Positions 18,516 through 29,512 of a DNA stretch of 64,000 bases are shown here, in pieces (position 1 is the first letter of the stretch; each line of letters starts with the position of its first letter). The position numbers were made by a program, and so were the translations under genes. The stretch covers positions 59,319 through 123,318 of the forward strand of contig JANAVB010042239.1 of the NCBI GenBank assembly GCA_029216955.1, given 5' to 3'. The notes under the pieces are model-generated. The model saw only the letters and a list, made by a program, of their open reading frames with translations. It was not told where the DNA came from and did no database searches. Source of the DNA: Iris pallida (Eukaryota; Streptophyta; Magnoliopsida; Asparagales; Iridaceae).

Positions 18516-20071
18516 CGAGAAGTCATCGGGATAGGTGGGAATGTTCTCTTCGGGCTCGGACTCGGAGGGAACGGCATCCCAGCCTCGGAGCTCGCTTCGT
18601 CTTGAGAGTTACGGATGTCCTCGGGGACATCAGCGTCTGTTGTACCTGATAGGAGAGTTGTTTGTCCGGGCTCGGCTTCTTGAAACATCGAATTGTTGCG
18701 GATGTTCGGAGGAGTGCTACCCCCAGTTCCTACAACCCCCAGCGATGTGGATGATGAATTTCCCATTGCGGCAGATTTCGTCTTTGAACGGGTGTGTTGG
18801 AATACTCCGGTGGAGGACAACCGTTTAGACGACAGTTTCTTAGCTGTAGTAGTTGATATCTTAGGACTGGAGATGCTTGTCTTTTTCCCTCTCCCTTCGG
18901 CGGGGACCTTCTGAGCGGAATTGCAGGAGACAACAGGAGGTGCCTCTTCTTCTGAGCTCGGATGCTGTAGTCTTTGGAAGACGGATGGCCGATCTTCTGT
19001 CACTGCCGCGTTGTTCCAACAGCAGTTGACGATGATTTGGGTGCAGCGATGTCCAAGCGAGGACTCTTTGTACGCCGACACTCCTCCTCTTTCCTTGTAT
19101 TTGTGGAGGATCGCCTCCCGCAGGTCAGAGTAACCACTCTGTCCGTTTGCCGCCGGGGGCTGGACTCGAGCGGTTCTATACAACTTCCCATCCGAGGCCC
19201 GTGTGATAATCAACGGGACGCCCCGATAGTCAGAGGTTGGGACAGCTGACTGGGCCTGATGAGCCCGCGCTGCCCTAGACTTCCTTCCTTTAGCACTTGC
19301 GGGTGTGTAATAGGAGGAGTCCAAGTTGAATACCACAGAGTCTGGCTTATCATCCAGAGAACCATCAGGGTCAGGACCGCATGAGAGACGGTCGAAGACT
19401 GATCGAAAGAAGTATGGAATGGACGCTATACGGCTAGGGTTGAGTACCGTGCAGGCTGTATGCATGCGGTTGTCTTCTGCAGTCGGATGAATTATTTTCG
19501 TGCGTCTAGGAGCCACGACCGTGCAGGCTGGCCGCATGCAGTTGGTAATTGTGGCCGCATGGGTTTTTTGCAAGCGATTGACTTTCTTGGCCGCATGGGT
19601 TTCATCCATGTGATTGGCAGCTGTAGCCGCATAAGCTATGCGGCTGACAGTTGTAGCCGCATGAGTTTTCTTCATGCAGCTGGCTGATGTAGCCGCATGA
19701 GTTTTCTCCCTGCGGCTAATATCCTTATGCGGCTCTGATCGCATAGAGTTCCTCTTTGCCCCTGCAAGTCCAGCATTATAGTGTTTTCTTCTGCCGGACT
19801 TGGGGACAGCAGAGTTATCTACAGTCTGAAGTAGGGCCGCAGGGGAGTCTTGCTCGCCGTCTTGAACAACAGAGGGTATCTCCGCAAGAGCTTCAGTAGG
19901 AACGAAGGATCGGGGTCTCCACTCCTTACGGGCCTTCTTTGTGCGGGCTCGCTTCTGGACCGGGCCAGCGTACTTTTCGGAGAGCATCTCTTCAAACGCC
20001 TGTTGGTCGAACCGGGTGACCATCTTCTGTTGAGTGGAACCAAGTTTGGCTGCATCCGACTGCATCACCAA
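18455..20071 (-). CDS. E2 pre-gag ORF, 538 residues, intact
   Basis: The longest uninterrupted frame in the window. It lies between the PBS and gag, the place of ORF1 in Ogre-type Tat elements, whose function is unknown. The N-terminal third is basic ('QKRARTKKARKEWRPR'). Residues about 120-230 contain imperfect repeats around '(K)THAAT', encoded by the same GCCGCATG-type motif that fills the LTR. The middle has 'YRGVPLIITRASDGKLYRTARV', and the C-terminus is Ser/Pro/Thr-rich. E3 has a decayed homologue in 49140-50279. It keeps an open frame with Gln and Trp codons while gag and pol of the same element have many stops. Confidence 0.65.
   Translation of the reverse strand: MVMQSDAAKLGSTQQKMVTRFDQQAFEEMLSEKYAGPVQKRARTKKARKEWRPRSFVPTEALAEIPSVVQDGEQDSPAALLQTVDNSAVPKSGRRKHYNAGLAGAKRNSMRSEPHKDISRREKTHAATSASCMKKTHAATTVSRIAYAATAANHMDETHAAKKVNRLQKTHAATITNCMRPACTVVAPRRTKIIHPTAEDNRMHTACTVLNPSRIASIPYFFRSVFDRLSCGPDPDGSLDDKPDSVVFNLDSSYYTPASAKGRKSRAARAHQAQSAVPTSDYRGVPLIITRASDGKLYRTARVQPPAANGQSGYSDLREAILHKYKERGGVSAYKESSLGHRCTQIIVNCCWNNAAVTEDRPSVFQRLQHPSSEEEAPPVVSCNSAQKVPAEGRGKKTSISSPKISTTTAKKLSSKRLSSTGVFQHTRSKTKSAAMGNSSSTSLGVVGTGGSTPPNIRNNSMFQEAEPGQTTLLSGTTDADVPEDIRNSQDEASSEAGMPFPPSPSPKRTFPPIPMTSRCMGTTRRAHPPPFFPSLLM
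19370..19760. repeat. GCCGCATG-type motifs inside the pre-gag coding region
   Basis: About a dozen copies (near 19378, 19461, 19533, 19553, 19591, 19624, 19636, 19655, 19691, 19712, 19727 and 19738) in both orientations, spaced 12-40 bp. Where the minus strand reads ACTCATGCGGCTACA it encodes THAAT, the recurring peptide of the pre-gag protein. Confidence 0.75.
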
Positions 20072-20096
20072 CTCCTCAGCCGTGGAGAAGTTTGTT

Positions 20097-20113
20097 CCCA
20101 GCAGAAGTCGCCA
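20097..20113 (-). promoter_or_regulatory. E2 primer-binding site
   Basis: On the minus strand TGGCGACTTCTGCTGGG lies three bases after the end of the 5' LTR. It starts with TGG, complementary to a tRNA CCA end. Ogre/Tat elements are known to use a tRNA-Arg-type primer with a very similar PBS; the tRNA assignment is from that knowledge. E3 has TGGCGACTCTATTGGG at 55576-55591. Confidence 0.75.
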
Positions 20114-20116
20114 TCG

Positions 20117-21592
20117 TGTTTGCCATGAAATATAAAAGAACAGAACAATTATCGGAGGACCAGACTTTTACTTCACGTTACAAACTCGCTTGTACAGAGA
20201 AAGCCTAGGGACGAAAACCTAGGTACAGCAATCTAAGTACAATTATTTATTTTAGATTCTGGAGGGTGATGATAGAGGCTCGGGAAGGCGACGGCAGCCC
20301 TGCCTTACTCCTTGGACGATCGGTATACGGCCTTGGCTCCATGTGAAAAGATGGTTGGCGTTGATGAAGAAATGCTCTTCTTGCTCTCCTCCTGTTGCTC
20401 TTCTGGCTTCTCTCTCTCTGTGTGTATTTTCTCTATGACTATTAGGGAGTCTCTCTGTATATGCGTATTTTTCTCTGATGTTCCCTCTTTACAAGGGAAT
20501 GGCACCTTGTTATTTATAATAGTGGGATGTGATCATTAGGGTTGCCAATGATTAGCTCTTGGAGATGGCGGCGGCCCGTAGATTGGTCAATCCAGGTCGT
20601 TCAGTTTTGATTGTGATGAATCCGAGCCATCGAGTGTAGATTACACCAAATCCCATTAGCAGTTAATGTTGATTGGAATAAATCTTCCTCATAATGATCT
20701 TCTGATGTCTGTGAATAAATTAAATTTATTCTCCTGCCACGTATCCCAGATTATTGGGATTTGACCCAATCTTTGATAGTAGTAAATCTGAGAAATTAAT
20801 CGGCTTAGGACACGTGTCCTAGGATCCACTGGGGAATCTGAACCATATGACGAGTGAGCCGCATATGACTTTAGGCCGCATAGGGTTAAGGCCACGTGTC
20901 AGGGCTGTCTGGGTAGTGGCCCTCCCTTGAGCCTTTGAACCACAGGGAGGTAATCATTGTGAGCCGCATAGGGATACATCCACCTGAGCCGCATGGAGAT
21001 GATCCTCTTGAACCGCATGAGAAGTTTTTACTTGAGCCGCATGAGGCTTCCTCGGCCTGAGCCGCATAGGACGGATTCACTTTGAACCGTATGAGAAGTC
21101 TTTGCTCGAGCCGCATGAGGATTTCTCGGCCTGAGCCGCATAGGATGGATTCACTCTGAACCGCATGAGAAGTGCTTTGCTCGAGCCGCATGAGGCTTTC
21201 TCGGCCTGAGCCGCATAGGACGGATTCACTCTGAACCGTATGAGAAGTGAGCCGCATATGAACGCCCACGTGGCAAGGCCACGTGGCATTTTTATGGCTC
21301 TCAGGGGATTTGTGTCAGAGATCTCTTTTCTTTTCCCTAGAGATTCGTTATTATGACAGAGTCATAATTACTTCTTTCTGTGTCAGGGCTGTCACTTTTT
21401 CAGAGTTGTCAGCCGTCAAACAATTAATGCGAGAGGGCAAAGGAGAGGGCTGTCCTGCCACGTGTCTTTCTGAGCTGTATGGGATGTCTTGGATCGCATA
21501 GCCCCTTATGCCGCATGATTCTCCGAGCCGCATGGACTTTCTGAGCCGCATAGGGTTTCCAGGCCGCATAGATCATTTTCCATGCTTCTACA
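20117..21592 (-). repeat. E2 5' LTR (right copy)
   Basis: 1476 bp with the same ends as the left copy. Differences from 8079-9552 are scattered single-base changes. This copy drives sense transcription leftwards; its TATA box is at 20510-20518. Confidence 0.97.
20510..20518 (-). promoter_or_regulatory. TATA box in E2 5' LTR
   Basis: TATAAATAA on the minus strand, at the same LTR position as 8470-8478. It is the likely promoter for the genomic RNA of E2. Confidence 0.7.
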
Positions 21593-21597
21593 TTGAG
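21593..21597. repeat. Target-site duplication of E2, right copy (TTGAG)
   Basis: Follows the terminal CA of the right LTR and matches 8074-8078. Confidence 0.95.
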
Positions 21598-22174
21598 CCC
21601 AAGGTTCTTCCTCGAAGAATTCTGGCGTTTGGTCTTTGCCTTCATCTTTTTGAGATTGCGCAGATGCCATGTTGACTGATAGCACCTTCTTGAAGACCAA
21701 GTCGATACTGGTATCAGAATCCCAGGTTGATGCTTCGGACGAATGAGAATATTCTACTTCTTCGGCCTGCGAACTCTCTGGAGTTGCTGGTGGCGTGACA
21801 TAGCCCACTTTCCGTCGAGTTCGATGATAGTAGTCCTGCGGCTTTCCTTTAGGTGTTGGGAGCTGGAGAGGAAGACGTCGACCCTTGTTGTAGTTCAGGC
21901 CTTTGTTGCTTTTTAGGTCGTAACCCATCTTTTGGATGAGGTACTTTGCCATGTCCGTGTACCGATAGACTTGTATTCTACTGGTATCTAGTTCTTGCTC
22001 GAGTGACGGGAGGTCTTGATGACGCTCGACTTTGCCGAAGATGATGGATTCTTCGTCTTGATTCCGCGGTGGGACTACAAAACAGACCCCTTGGGACGGG
22101 ACTACTCGATTTACATGATTGACGGTCGTTATTTGTGTTTGCAACGACCATAGAACGTTATCTAATGTATACAT
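21598..22174 (-). pseudogene. E1 N-terminal pol segment
   Basis: The open frame reads from an ATG at 22174 to the E2 insertion site and contains 'YLIQKMGYDLKSNKGLNYNKG' (G-patch-like), 'GKVERHQDLP' and a Ser-rich spacer ending 'EEEPWAQ'. It is homologous to 15425-14799 of E2 and continues in frame at 8078, so the left and right E1 pieces were one gene. This 190-residue part has no stop. Confidence 0.8.
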
Positions 22175-22311
22175 GGCATTCTAATGTGGAAGACTAGAAT
22201 AATTAAAAAACACTCTATTATTGATAAAACACGAGATTTTATCCCACGGGATTACATTATCCAGAGAGGGTGCATCTACATCAGCAGATATATATTCTCC
22301 TAGGCCAACCA
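22175..22311 (-). pseudogene. E1 end of gag/PR ORF and chimeric junction with E3
   Basis: In one minus frame 22300-22245 reads a 'YISADVDAPSLDNVIP'-type end, the counterpart of E2's '...DVPSADDVIP' linker terminus. To the right of about 22311 the sequence is suddenly RT ('GLQGWLA') of another, more decayed element. The join lies in about ten bases (22301-22310) that suit both parents. There is no LTR or TSD here, so this is a deletion or recombination junction and not an insertion end. Confidence 0.7.
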
Positions 22312-24296
22312 GCCTTGTAGACCCCGAAGTTATTTAATATTTTTTGGGGATCCATTTCTCGGATAGCCTTAACTTTGTCGGGGTCAATATGTATTCCTTT
22401 TAAAGTTATGCCAAATCCAAAAAAAATGTTGCTGGAGACTCCCAAAAATGACTTTGTAGGATTCATATTTAGTTGGTGTACACGCATCAATTCGAACACT
22501 GTTCTCAGGTCTTGAAGGTGATCGCCTTAGAATGACTTTTAAGTGCAATGTCGTTGACGTAGCATTCGACCATTTTTTGCAAATGTTTGTAAAAATTATG
22601 CTTATGGCGCGTTGATATGTAGCTCCGGCATTCTTTAAACCAAAGGGCATCAAAGTATAGCAGTATACCCCCAACGGTGTTCGAAATAATGTATTTTTTC
22701 TCATTGGCTGGAAACATTTTAATTTGATTGTAGCCTAAAAACCTATCCATAAAGGACATTTGTGTGAAGCCACAATAGTTATCAATCATGACATCTGTGA
22801 TTGGAAAAGGAAACTTACCCTTTGGACAAGCTTGATTAATATCTCGATAATCAATATGTACCCAAATCTTTCTATTTTTCTTCATGACCGGGACAATATT
22901 AGCAACCTAGTCAGGATGTTGTTCTTTTCGGACAAAGCCACCAACTATAAGTTTCTTTACCTCAGTCTCAATAGCTTCCATCATATCTGGACAGAACCGC
23001 TGTTGTTGTTGCTTTACAGGTTTGACATTAGAAAGTATATTAAGACGATACATTGCTATCTGTGTATCAAGCCCAGGCATATATTCACAACTCCAGATAA
23101 CACATCTATATACTCCTTAATGAGCTCGAGAAGATGATGTTTATCTTCATCAGATAAACTTTTGCTGATGAATATTGATTCAAGCGACTTTAAGTAACCT
23201 AAATTAACTTGAACAACTTCATCTTCAGTAGGAGGTTCGCATTATTCAAATCACATTTTCTATTGGGTCTCAAGTTGTTTAGCCCAAGGCTCGAGTTAAA
23301 AAGGCTCAACAGAGAGATCATCATCTTCTGTTTGAAAAACATCTCTAAATATTGCTCCCACACTGTGATATGAATACCATACTAAAGAATCAGAAGAATG
23401 AGAACATGTATCACTATCTTTTTCATCTATGATTTCTGGTGTAGTATGAGGAGTTACATATCCTAGCCCAGAATGAATACGATGATAGTAGTCTTGCGGG
23501 TTTTCTTTTGGAGTTAGGATACGCAGCGGTTAACGTCAGCCTTTACCAAAATTGATACCTTGCTAACTATGTAAATCATATTCCATTTTTTGAATAAAAT
23601 TATTTGCTTGAGGAGTGTTACGATAAAGCTACATTCTACCGGAATCTGGTTCAGGATCGTCAACTAAAGCTTCTTTAGTAACCTTGGCTTAGCCAAAAAT
23701 GATCGGTGTTTTGCCAATCGACCTAGCTGGTACTTTAAAGTAAGAGTCTTCATATGACAGACATGGAGTACTACTTCTATAAGAAATAGATACAGGAAGT
23801 GACGACTTTGTATCCTGATAAGTAAACACATAGAGTCTACAGTTTTTAGACTATTCGTAGGAACACCAATGTAATCAAAAGCAGAACCTCTTTCATTAGG
23901 TATGTACATGATTTCTTTTTGGACAAAACATCATCGGAAAGTTTAATAAATTGAGGTTTATTTATAATATTTGCTCATGTAACGATCATAGAATGCGTTA
24001 GATCGATCACTAGGGGCTCATCCGGTTGAACTTGATGCTTGTTTTGACGAAGATCAACTACAAATGATTTATCTTTTTTGGTCCTCAGGTCAATCACCAG
24101 AGGTTCTTCCTTCTTTGTCCTCCAGCAATTACTAGAGGCTCCTCTGTCTCAATGTTTATTTTGTTCTTGCGTAGATCAACAACAAACCACCCCCTGAATG
24201 AATCTCCTGTGAAGCTCTAACAAGTTCCTTCCATACGAAACCTTTCAAATATATAGCTAAGGGCTCTTTATCTGGCTCCTTCCACACAGGGCCTTT
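22312..24296 (-). pseudogene. E3 pol fragment: linker, N-terminal pol and RT (heavily decayed)
   Basis: From 24296 leftwards: a linker with repeated 'EPLVIDL' (about 24150-24000), a G-patch-like segment (about 23600), 'EPPTEDEV' (about 23225), then RT blocks 'MPFGLKNAGATYQRA' (about 22630) and 'NPTKSFLGVSS' (about 22450). The catalytic box reads YVND, so one essential Asp is lost. Many frameshifts and stops. It stops at 'GLQG.LA' near 22312. This is the oldest-looking Tat copy in the window. Confidence 0.75.
24292..24296. repeat. Probable target-site duplication of E5, left (CCTTT)
   Basis: CCTTT precedes the TG of E5's left LTR and ACTTT (46344-46348) follows the CA of its right LTR. Four of five bases agree; one has mutated. 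The E3 reading on both sides is continuous across the gap, which supports the call. Confidence 0.6.
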
Positions 24297-26031
24297 TGTA
24301 ACACCTAGTTTCTAAAATAAGGGTAATTTTGAAATTTTGTAATTATAATTATTATTTATTGATATTTATTACATATTATGATTTTTGGTGATTTTTAATC
24401 ATATTTAAACTATTTTAAATCATGACTTGTGATTAGGAGTCTTGCTAGTGTAACCCTAGAGACAGCTTGACCTAGAGCCTAGCCATGAGATTAGGGTGTC
24501 TCATTTATCATTTTTAGCGTAGAGGGTATCTTGGTCATTTTAGGATTTATTTGAATTTATTATGATTTATTGGAATTTGTGTGAATTTATTTCTAATTAA
24601 ATATTGCTATGTGTTATGTTAGTCCTTAACCTAGAAGTTTAGCCCTAACCCAGATTAGACATGGCCTAGACTAGGGTTAGTTAGCTTGGTTTAGTCATGA
24701 CTAGTCATTGGTTAGAATGATCAAGTTAGACTAGCTAGTTATAGTTAGTTGAGACTAGCATTGAAACCTAGGTTCCATCCTAGCCATCGATTTGACATGA
24801 TGTGAGGGTGACCATTGGATGGGATCCCAAAACCCTAGAAGTGGCCAGCCCAAAACCCTAGGTGAGCCTATTTAATCCCTCCCAAATCATTGCCTCCTTG
24901 TTCATTCTCTCTCTTTTCAAGAACAAAGTGAGCTCAACTTTATTTCTCCATAACTTCTCCATTCCTCATCCTTTTTCAACCAAACTTCTTGCATGTGACC
25001 TAACCATCACCCTCTTGATATCCATGGAGGTAGAATACAGATTTGGGGAAATCTACAGTGCTCGAGCTACAGTAAAGAGGGGACTGCACTTGACAGTTTT
25101 TGAGCTCGAGACACCCATTGGTAAATCCCTCTTTTCCTATTTAAATTATTGATTCATCATCATGGATGCATGGTCCTAGGTCCCCTCTAGCCTCAGGTAG
25201 GAGCTGACCCCAACTTGTGTCGGATACGTGTCCGTATCAGACACGTATCAATAGGATTACCTAGGTGTTCGATTTAGTGCCTCAATAGGTTTTCCCTTAC
25301 TGTTTTCTGATTGTGTTTGAATAGGAAATTACGTTTTAATGTCGCTTATGCGTTTCTAATGTTTTGAATATGCCTCGTGTCGTGTCGGGGTCATACTGGA
25401 CCTGTGGACACGCCCCCGTGCGCATGCGGTTAGCTGCCTTGCTGCTAGGGGTCCAGTGCTTCGCGGACACGGCGAATGGACTCGTGCCACTTGGCACAGA
25501 CCAAGGGGCAATTACTGTCAGGTCACCCCTTGAGTCTGGAGTCTAGTGGTGTCGTGTCGGATACGTTCTTTGGCCTGTACTAGTTCGAATGAACCAAGTT
25601 GGCAGTCAGTTTCAGTGGCTTTGGTTGTATCGATTTGGACACGTTGTGTCCTATTTTTGGATACCATTTTGCTAGCATTACATACACTAATATCCACCAT
25701 TAACAACCTACCTATTTTTTCATCAATACACTGTTAATTGAATGTAGGAATGGGGGATTCTCATTCGACTGATACATCCTGTATCAGTGAACACTGTTCA
25801 CCAATTCCTATTTTTTAACGATTTACATTGTGTTTAGTTATGATTTAATTGTTAATCTAATATCCTGGACATGTGTATTAACCTCTGTTAAGTTCGAATA
25901 TTCATTTAGATTAGATTTTGTGATGTGGAATAGGATTTTGGCATGTGGTTAGGACTTGACTGATACCACATTATCTTTCAGTTTTTCCTAAACTCGATTT
26001 CTATTTTAATCTGTTTAGATTAATGTTTAAG
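24297..26031 (+). repeat. E5 left LTR, part 1
   Basis: Aligns with 41424-43159 of the right LTR. 26027-26031 is the TTAAG copied by E4's insertion. The open frames here, for example 24862-25152 and 25364-25546, are not conserved protein genes; equivalent stretches in the right LTR are shifted or lost. Confidence 0.9.
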
Positions 26032-29000
26032 TGTAACGCCCCAGTCCCAAAATACGTAGGACTAGCTACATCGACATGCCAACTGTATACATACGAAGTA
26101 TACTCCAATATATGGAAATCTCGTATAAATACATAAGCTGTAAAATGCAGTAGAACCATAATAACTAAATCTCATCCACTAGATAAATAAATGATATGAA
26201 AGCAACTTTGAATTTGTCATATATACAATCGTTGGACGGAGACAAAGTACACTACCAACTATCTCAAATAAAATGTACAAGAAGTGAGCGATAGAATAAC
26301 GAGACGAACCAAGCGCAATCGTCTTTGAAAGAATGGAGAAGATCACGGCCTTGGCTAGAGCACCTGCAAAATCACAGAAGCACACACCTAGAGAGATAAC
26401 CAGGTCCTCAGAGGGACGTAACAAGATACAATAAACATGCCATAATAAACTGAATATATAATATGTCACAAACCGAAATAAGTGACAAGACGAAAATAAG
26501 GTAATCTAACCGTACTACAGTGTTTATGCAGTTAAGAACAAACCTCCAACGCATGGGCACTCTGGCTCAATAGGAGTAATCTCAGGTATGGCCCATCAGT
26601 ATACCAGGGACCTCAAAGCAAAACATTCATCGAATGTCAGAGGCCAGCAGTAAATCAGTATCAGGATCCAGGACCGTATCTCCCGTGGAGATAACCGGCA
26701 ATAGGGAAGTGCAAACTTGGCCCATACGTCAAGGAACTGTTCTTCCCACCCAATGCCTAACAGAGTCACATCCATGTCTCATTTACCTCTATTAACTGCT
26801 AAGTCTCCTAACATGCCTCTATTAGCAGTTAGCCCTAACGCATACGCATGGGGGATCAGCCAACACACAAGAACCTCTACATGCTACTCATCTCACACAT
26901 CCTCGTAGTACAACTGTGTCAAGGTATATGCGATACACTACAGACGGTAGTCTCTTAACTCTAAGTCCATATGCAGTCAAAGGATAATAACAAAGTATAT
27001 CTAATATCACTGAGCAGACAGTAAATCAGGAACGGTAAAAACAAAAAATAAATGAACAGTGATATGTAATAATATGCAACTGAATATAAACAGTATAATG
27101 GCAAGGTATCTTGCCTGAGGTTATGTGCAAAAGAGAATAATCCAGTAGCTCGAACTGACAAATAAACGAAACAAGAAAAGCCAAATCCTACAGATGACTT
27201 CGGATGCTGCAACAAACATCACGAACGAGTTTGGAATATAAGATATGCCTAGGAAACGCCTGTCCAAAAGTTAAATTCTGGAACAGGGGCAAAATCGTAA
27301 TTTTGGGTCAAAACGATGTCCGCCGTTGGACCCGCTTTGCACCAAAATGCGTGCCAGAACCTACGGTCTCTAAAGTCATTAAACTACATGTCTACGAATT
27401 TTTTTGATGAGACGAACCAAATGGTATGTCCAATTTTGGATTCCGGTAGGCTGTGCACAAAATCGCCCGTTGAGTGGGATTGTGGGCCCGCCAAAATAGC
27501 GTCCCGATCAACGGTCTCAGAATCGGACCAAACTTGGCTCACAGGACCAGAAAAATATTTCGAGTCCAATGGCGTAAGTTTCATCGCGATATGATGAGTG
27601 TGCACAAAGTTGTGACTTAATTTGCAAAGAGTCGATACGGGGTATCTCGACGGATTCGCATTGATTTCGTCGCGCACATGCAATAAAATCGGGTTCCGTC
27701 AGTTCCCACACTTCGACAACATCCAAATGCGCCTTTTGATGCGTATAGTGCGTGACCACGTCGCCCGGTTTGTCGGGACGGACGCCATATCGGAGTATTT
27801 TTCTAATTTTTGAAAACAAAATTTATAGTTTTTCGGAAAATTTTAACAACGTGTAACTTTCTACATACTAGATGAAAGTGAATCTAAAAGGTGCGTTACA
27901 ATCTCGATTATGTTGTCTTTGACTGCCTTTAATTAGTTTTTACGAAAGCTTAATGGACAGCAAGAAAAGTGGCCAACAAGTTGGTGTTTTACGACAGTTT
28001 TTAATATTCAGAAAAGTGGGTTTTTCTCCAACTTCGTCTCAATATTTCGAGCAAGTTGGATGGCCACGTTGAATTCCACCTATGGGATCTCGAAGAGGGT
28101 CAAGTCTACTTTCAAGAACATTTTACGGATCGAAAATCGGAGTTACGAGCAGAAAGTTACGTCATCGGGAAGTAGGGTACCTTGAGTGGAAAAACTACTT
28201 CGTGGATGACGAAGGGCTGACTTTCGATGCTCCGTTCGTCGCGCACAAAGCTCCATCGCTGGTGAAACGAATTCGTAGGCGAAGAGGGTATGATCAGCCT
28301 CAACTTTCGTTTTGGAAGTTTAGGGTTTAGAGGCTTGTGGAAAAAGTTATAATTATAATAACTTGGGACAAAACCTAATACTAATACACTATTACTAATA
28401 ACCCCCTTTGGAATTGCCCACGGGTTGGGCTCCTACAGCAGCTAAAAAGGAGGGGAGGGGGCCCGCCCACTTATGTGGGTGGGTGGTTTTATTATTTTTT
28501 TTCTTTTTTTTTTCCTTTTCTTTTCCTTTTTCTTTTTCTTTTCTTAACTAAAACCTCAATATATATATTTATATCTATATTTATGTATATATCCATAAAT
28601 ACACCAAAAATCTATTTAAAATTTTTAATACAAATTAAATATTATCTACCCAATTATTTAATATATTTAAACATATCTACATATATATAAAATTTAAATC
28701 ACAATACGTCAAATAACAATAATATCTATATAGAATAATCATGTTTATTAAATCTCCACTAATTTGAAATAAAGTTTAATATTATCTAACTATATATATG
28801 ATGCATCTAAAATATATTTTTACATATATACACAAATTTAAATTGCCATAAAAGGCAACAATAATAATATCACATTAATATCAAATAATATCAACAATAA
28901 TAAAATGTTTATTTAATTTCCACAAAATAACTTTAGTAATAATAAAATAATAAAAATTGTTCCAACGTGTGAACTTTACCACACACCCTCATCCGGGTCC

Positions 29001-29512
29001 AGAAACATGTACAATATTGTAAAATATTATTTTATAAGAAAATACCAATAATTGTACAAATATTTAAATAATTAGAAATTGTACATAAAATTCTAAAATA
29101 GTTTAGAAAATATTTCTAAGTACATAAAATATGTCTACATGACCACATTTGGTCACACTACCTGCTTACATGGGCTAAAATTGGTTTGGGCCCAGTTCGG
29201 ACTGAATTGGACAAACCGGGTCATCTAAAATCAATATATAAAATAATATTTCATTAAAATACTTTAAATAAGTAAATTCACAATTTGGTCTGGTTTTCCT
29301 AGTTTGGACATCACCATGGCTAGGCTTCCCCCGGCATGACTGGTACACTAGTCAAGGCACACTGCTACATCTTTCGTGCCAAAATTCATGGTAGTCTCGT
29401 GTTCCAAAATTCAACAATGGCTAAGGTCATTGTAAAAACCATAAATTGTATAAATTCATTTTTAAGTCTAATAAAATTAAAAAAAATTATTAAAAAATTA
29501 GGGGATTTTACA
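26032..29512 (-). repeat. E4 3' LTR (left copy)
   Basis: 3481 bp, near-identical to 32816-36291. Contains a moderately GC-rich block (about 27280-28330), a poly-pyrimidine tract (28490-28545) and a long AT-rich part (28550-29500). Open frames found in both LTRs are co-duplicated noise. Confidence 0.93.

Larger units (their letters stand above)
8079..21592 (-). mobile_element. E2: complete Tat-lineage LTR retrotransposon, 13.5 kb
   Basis: Two near-identical direct repeats, 8079-9552 and 20117-21592, both with TG...CA ends and flanked by TTGAG, enclose a minus-strand element. In its own 5'-3' order it has: LTR, PBS, pre-gag ORF, gag, PR, linker, RT, RNase H, aRH, IN, tandem repeats, an antisense spliced gene, polypurine tract and LTR. 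The two LTRs differ only by scattered substitutions, so this is the youngest Tat insertion here. gag and pol carry many stops, so it is not autonomous now, though its LTRs and priming sites look intact. It is inserted in E1 in the same orientation. Confidence 0.97.

Noticed and set aside
25364..25546. GC-rich frame in the E5 LTR with a counterpart at 42510-42803
   Set aside because: The stop positions differ between the two LTR copies, and the sequence is part of U3 with no known domain.
26179..27819. Frames of 60-100 codons that occur twice (for example 26961-27215 and 33744-33998; 27517-27819 and 34299-34541)
   Set aside because: They are the two LTRs of E4; similarity reflects recent duplication by retrotransposition. 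Some counterparts are shortened or shifted, so there is no sign of protein constraint.
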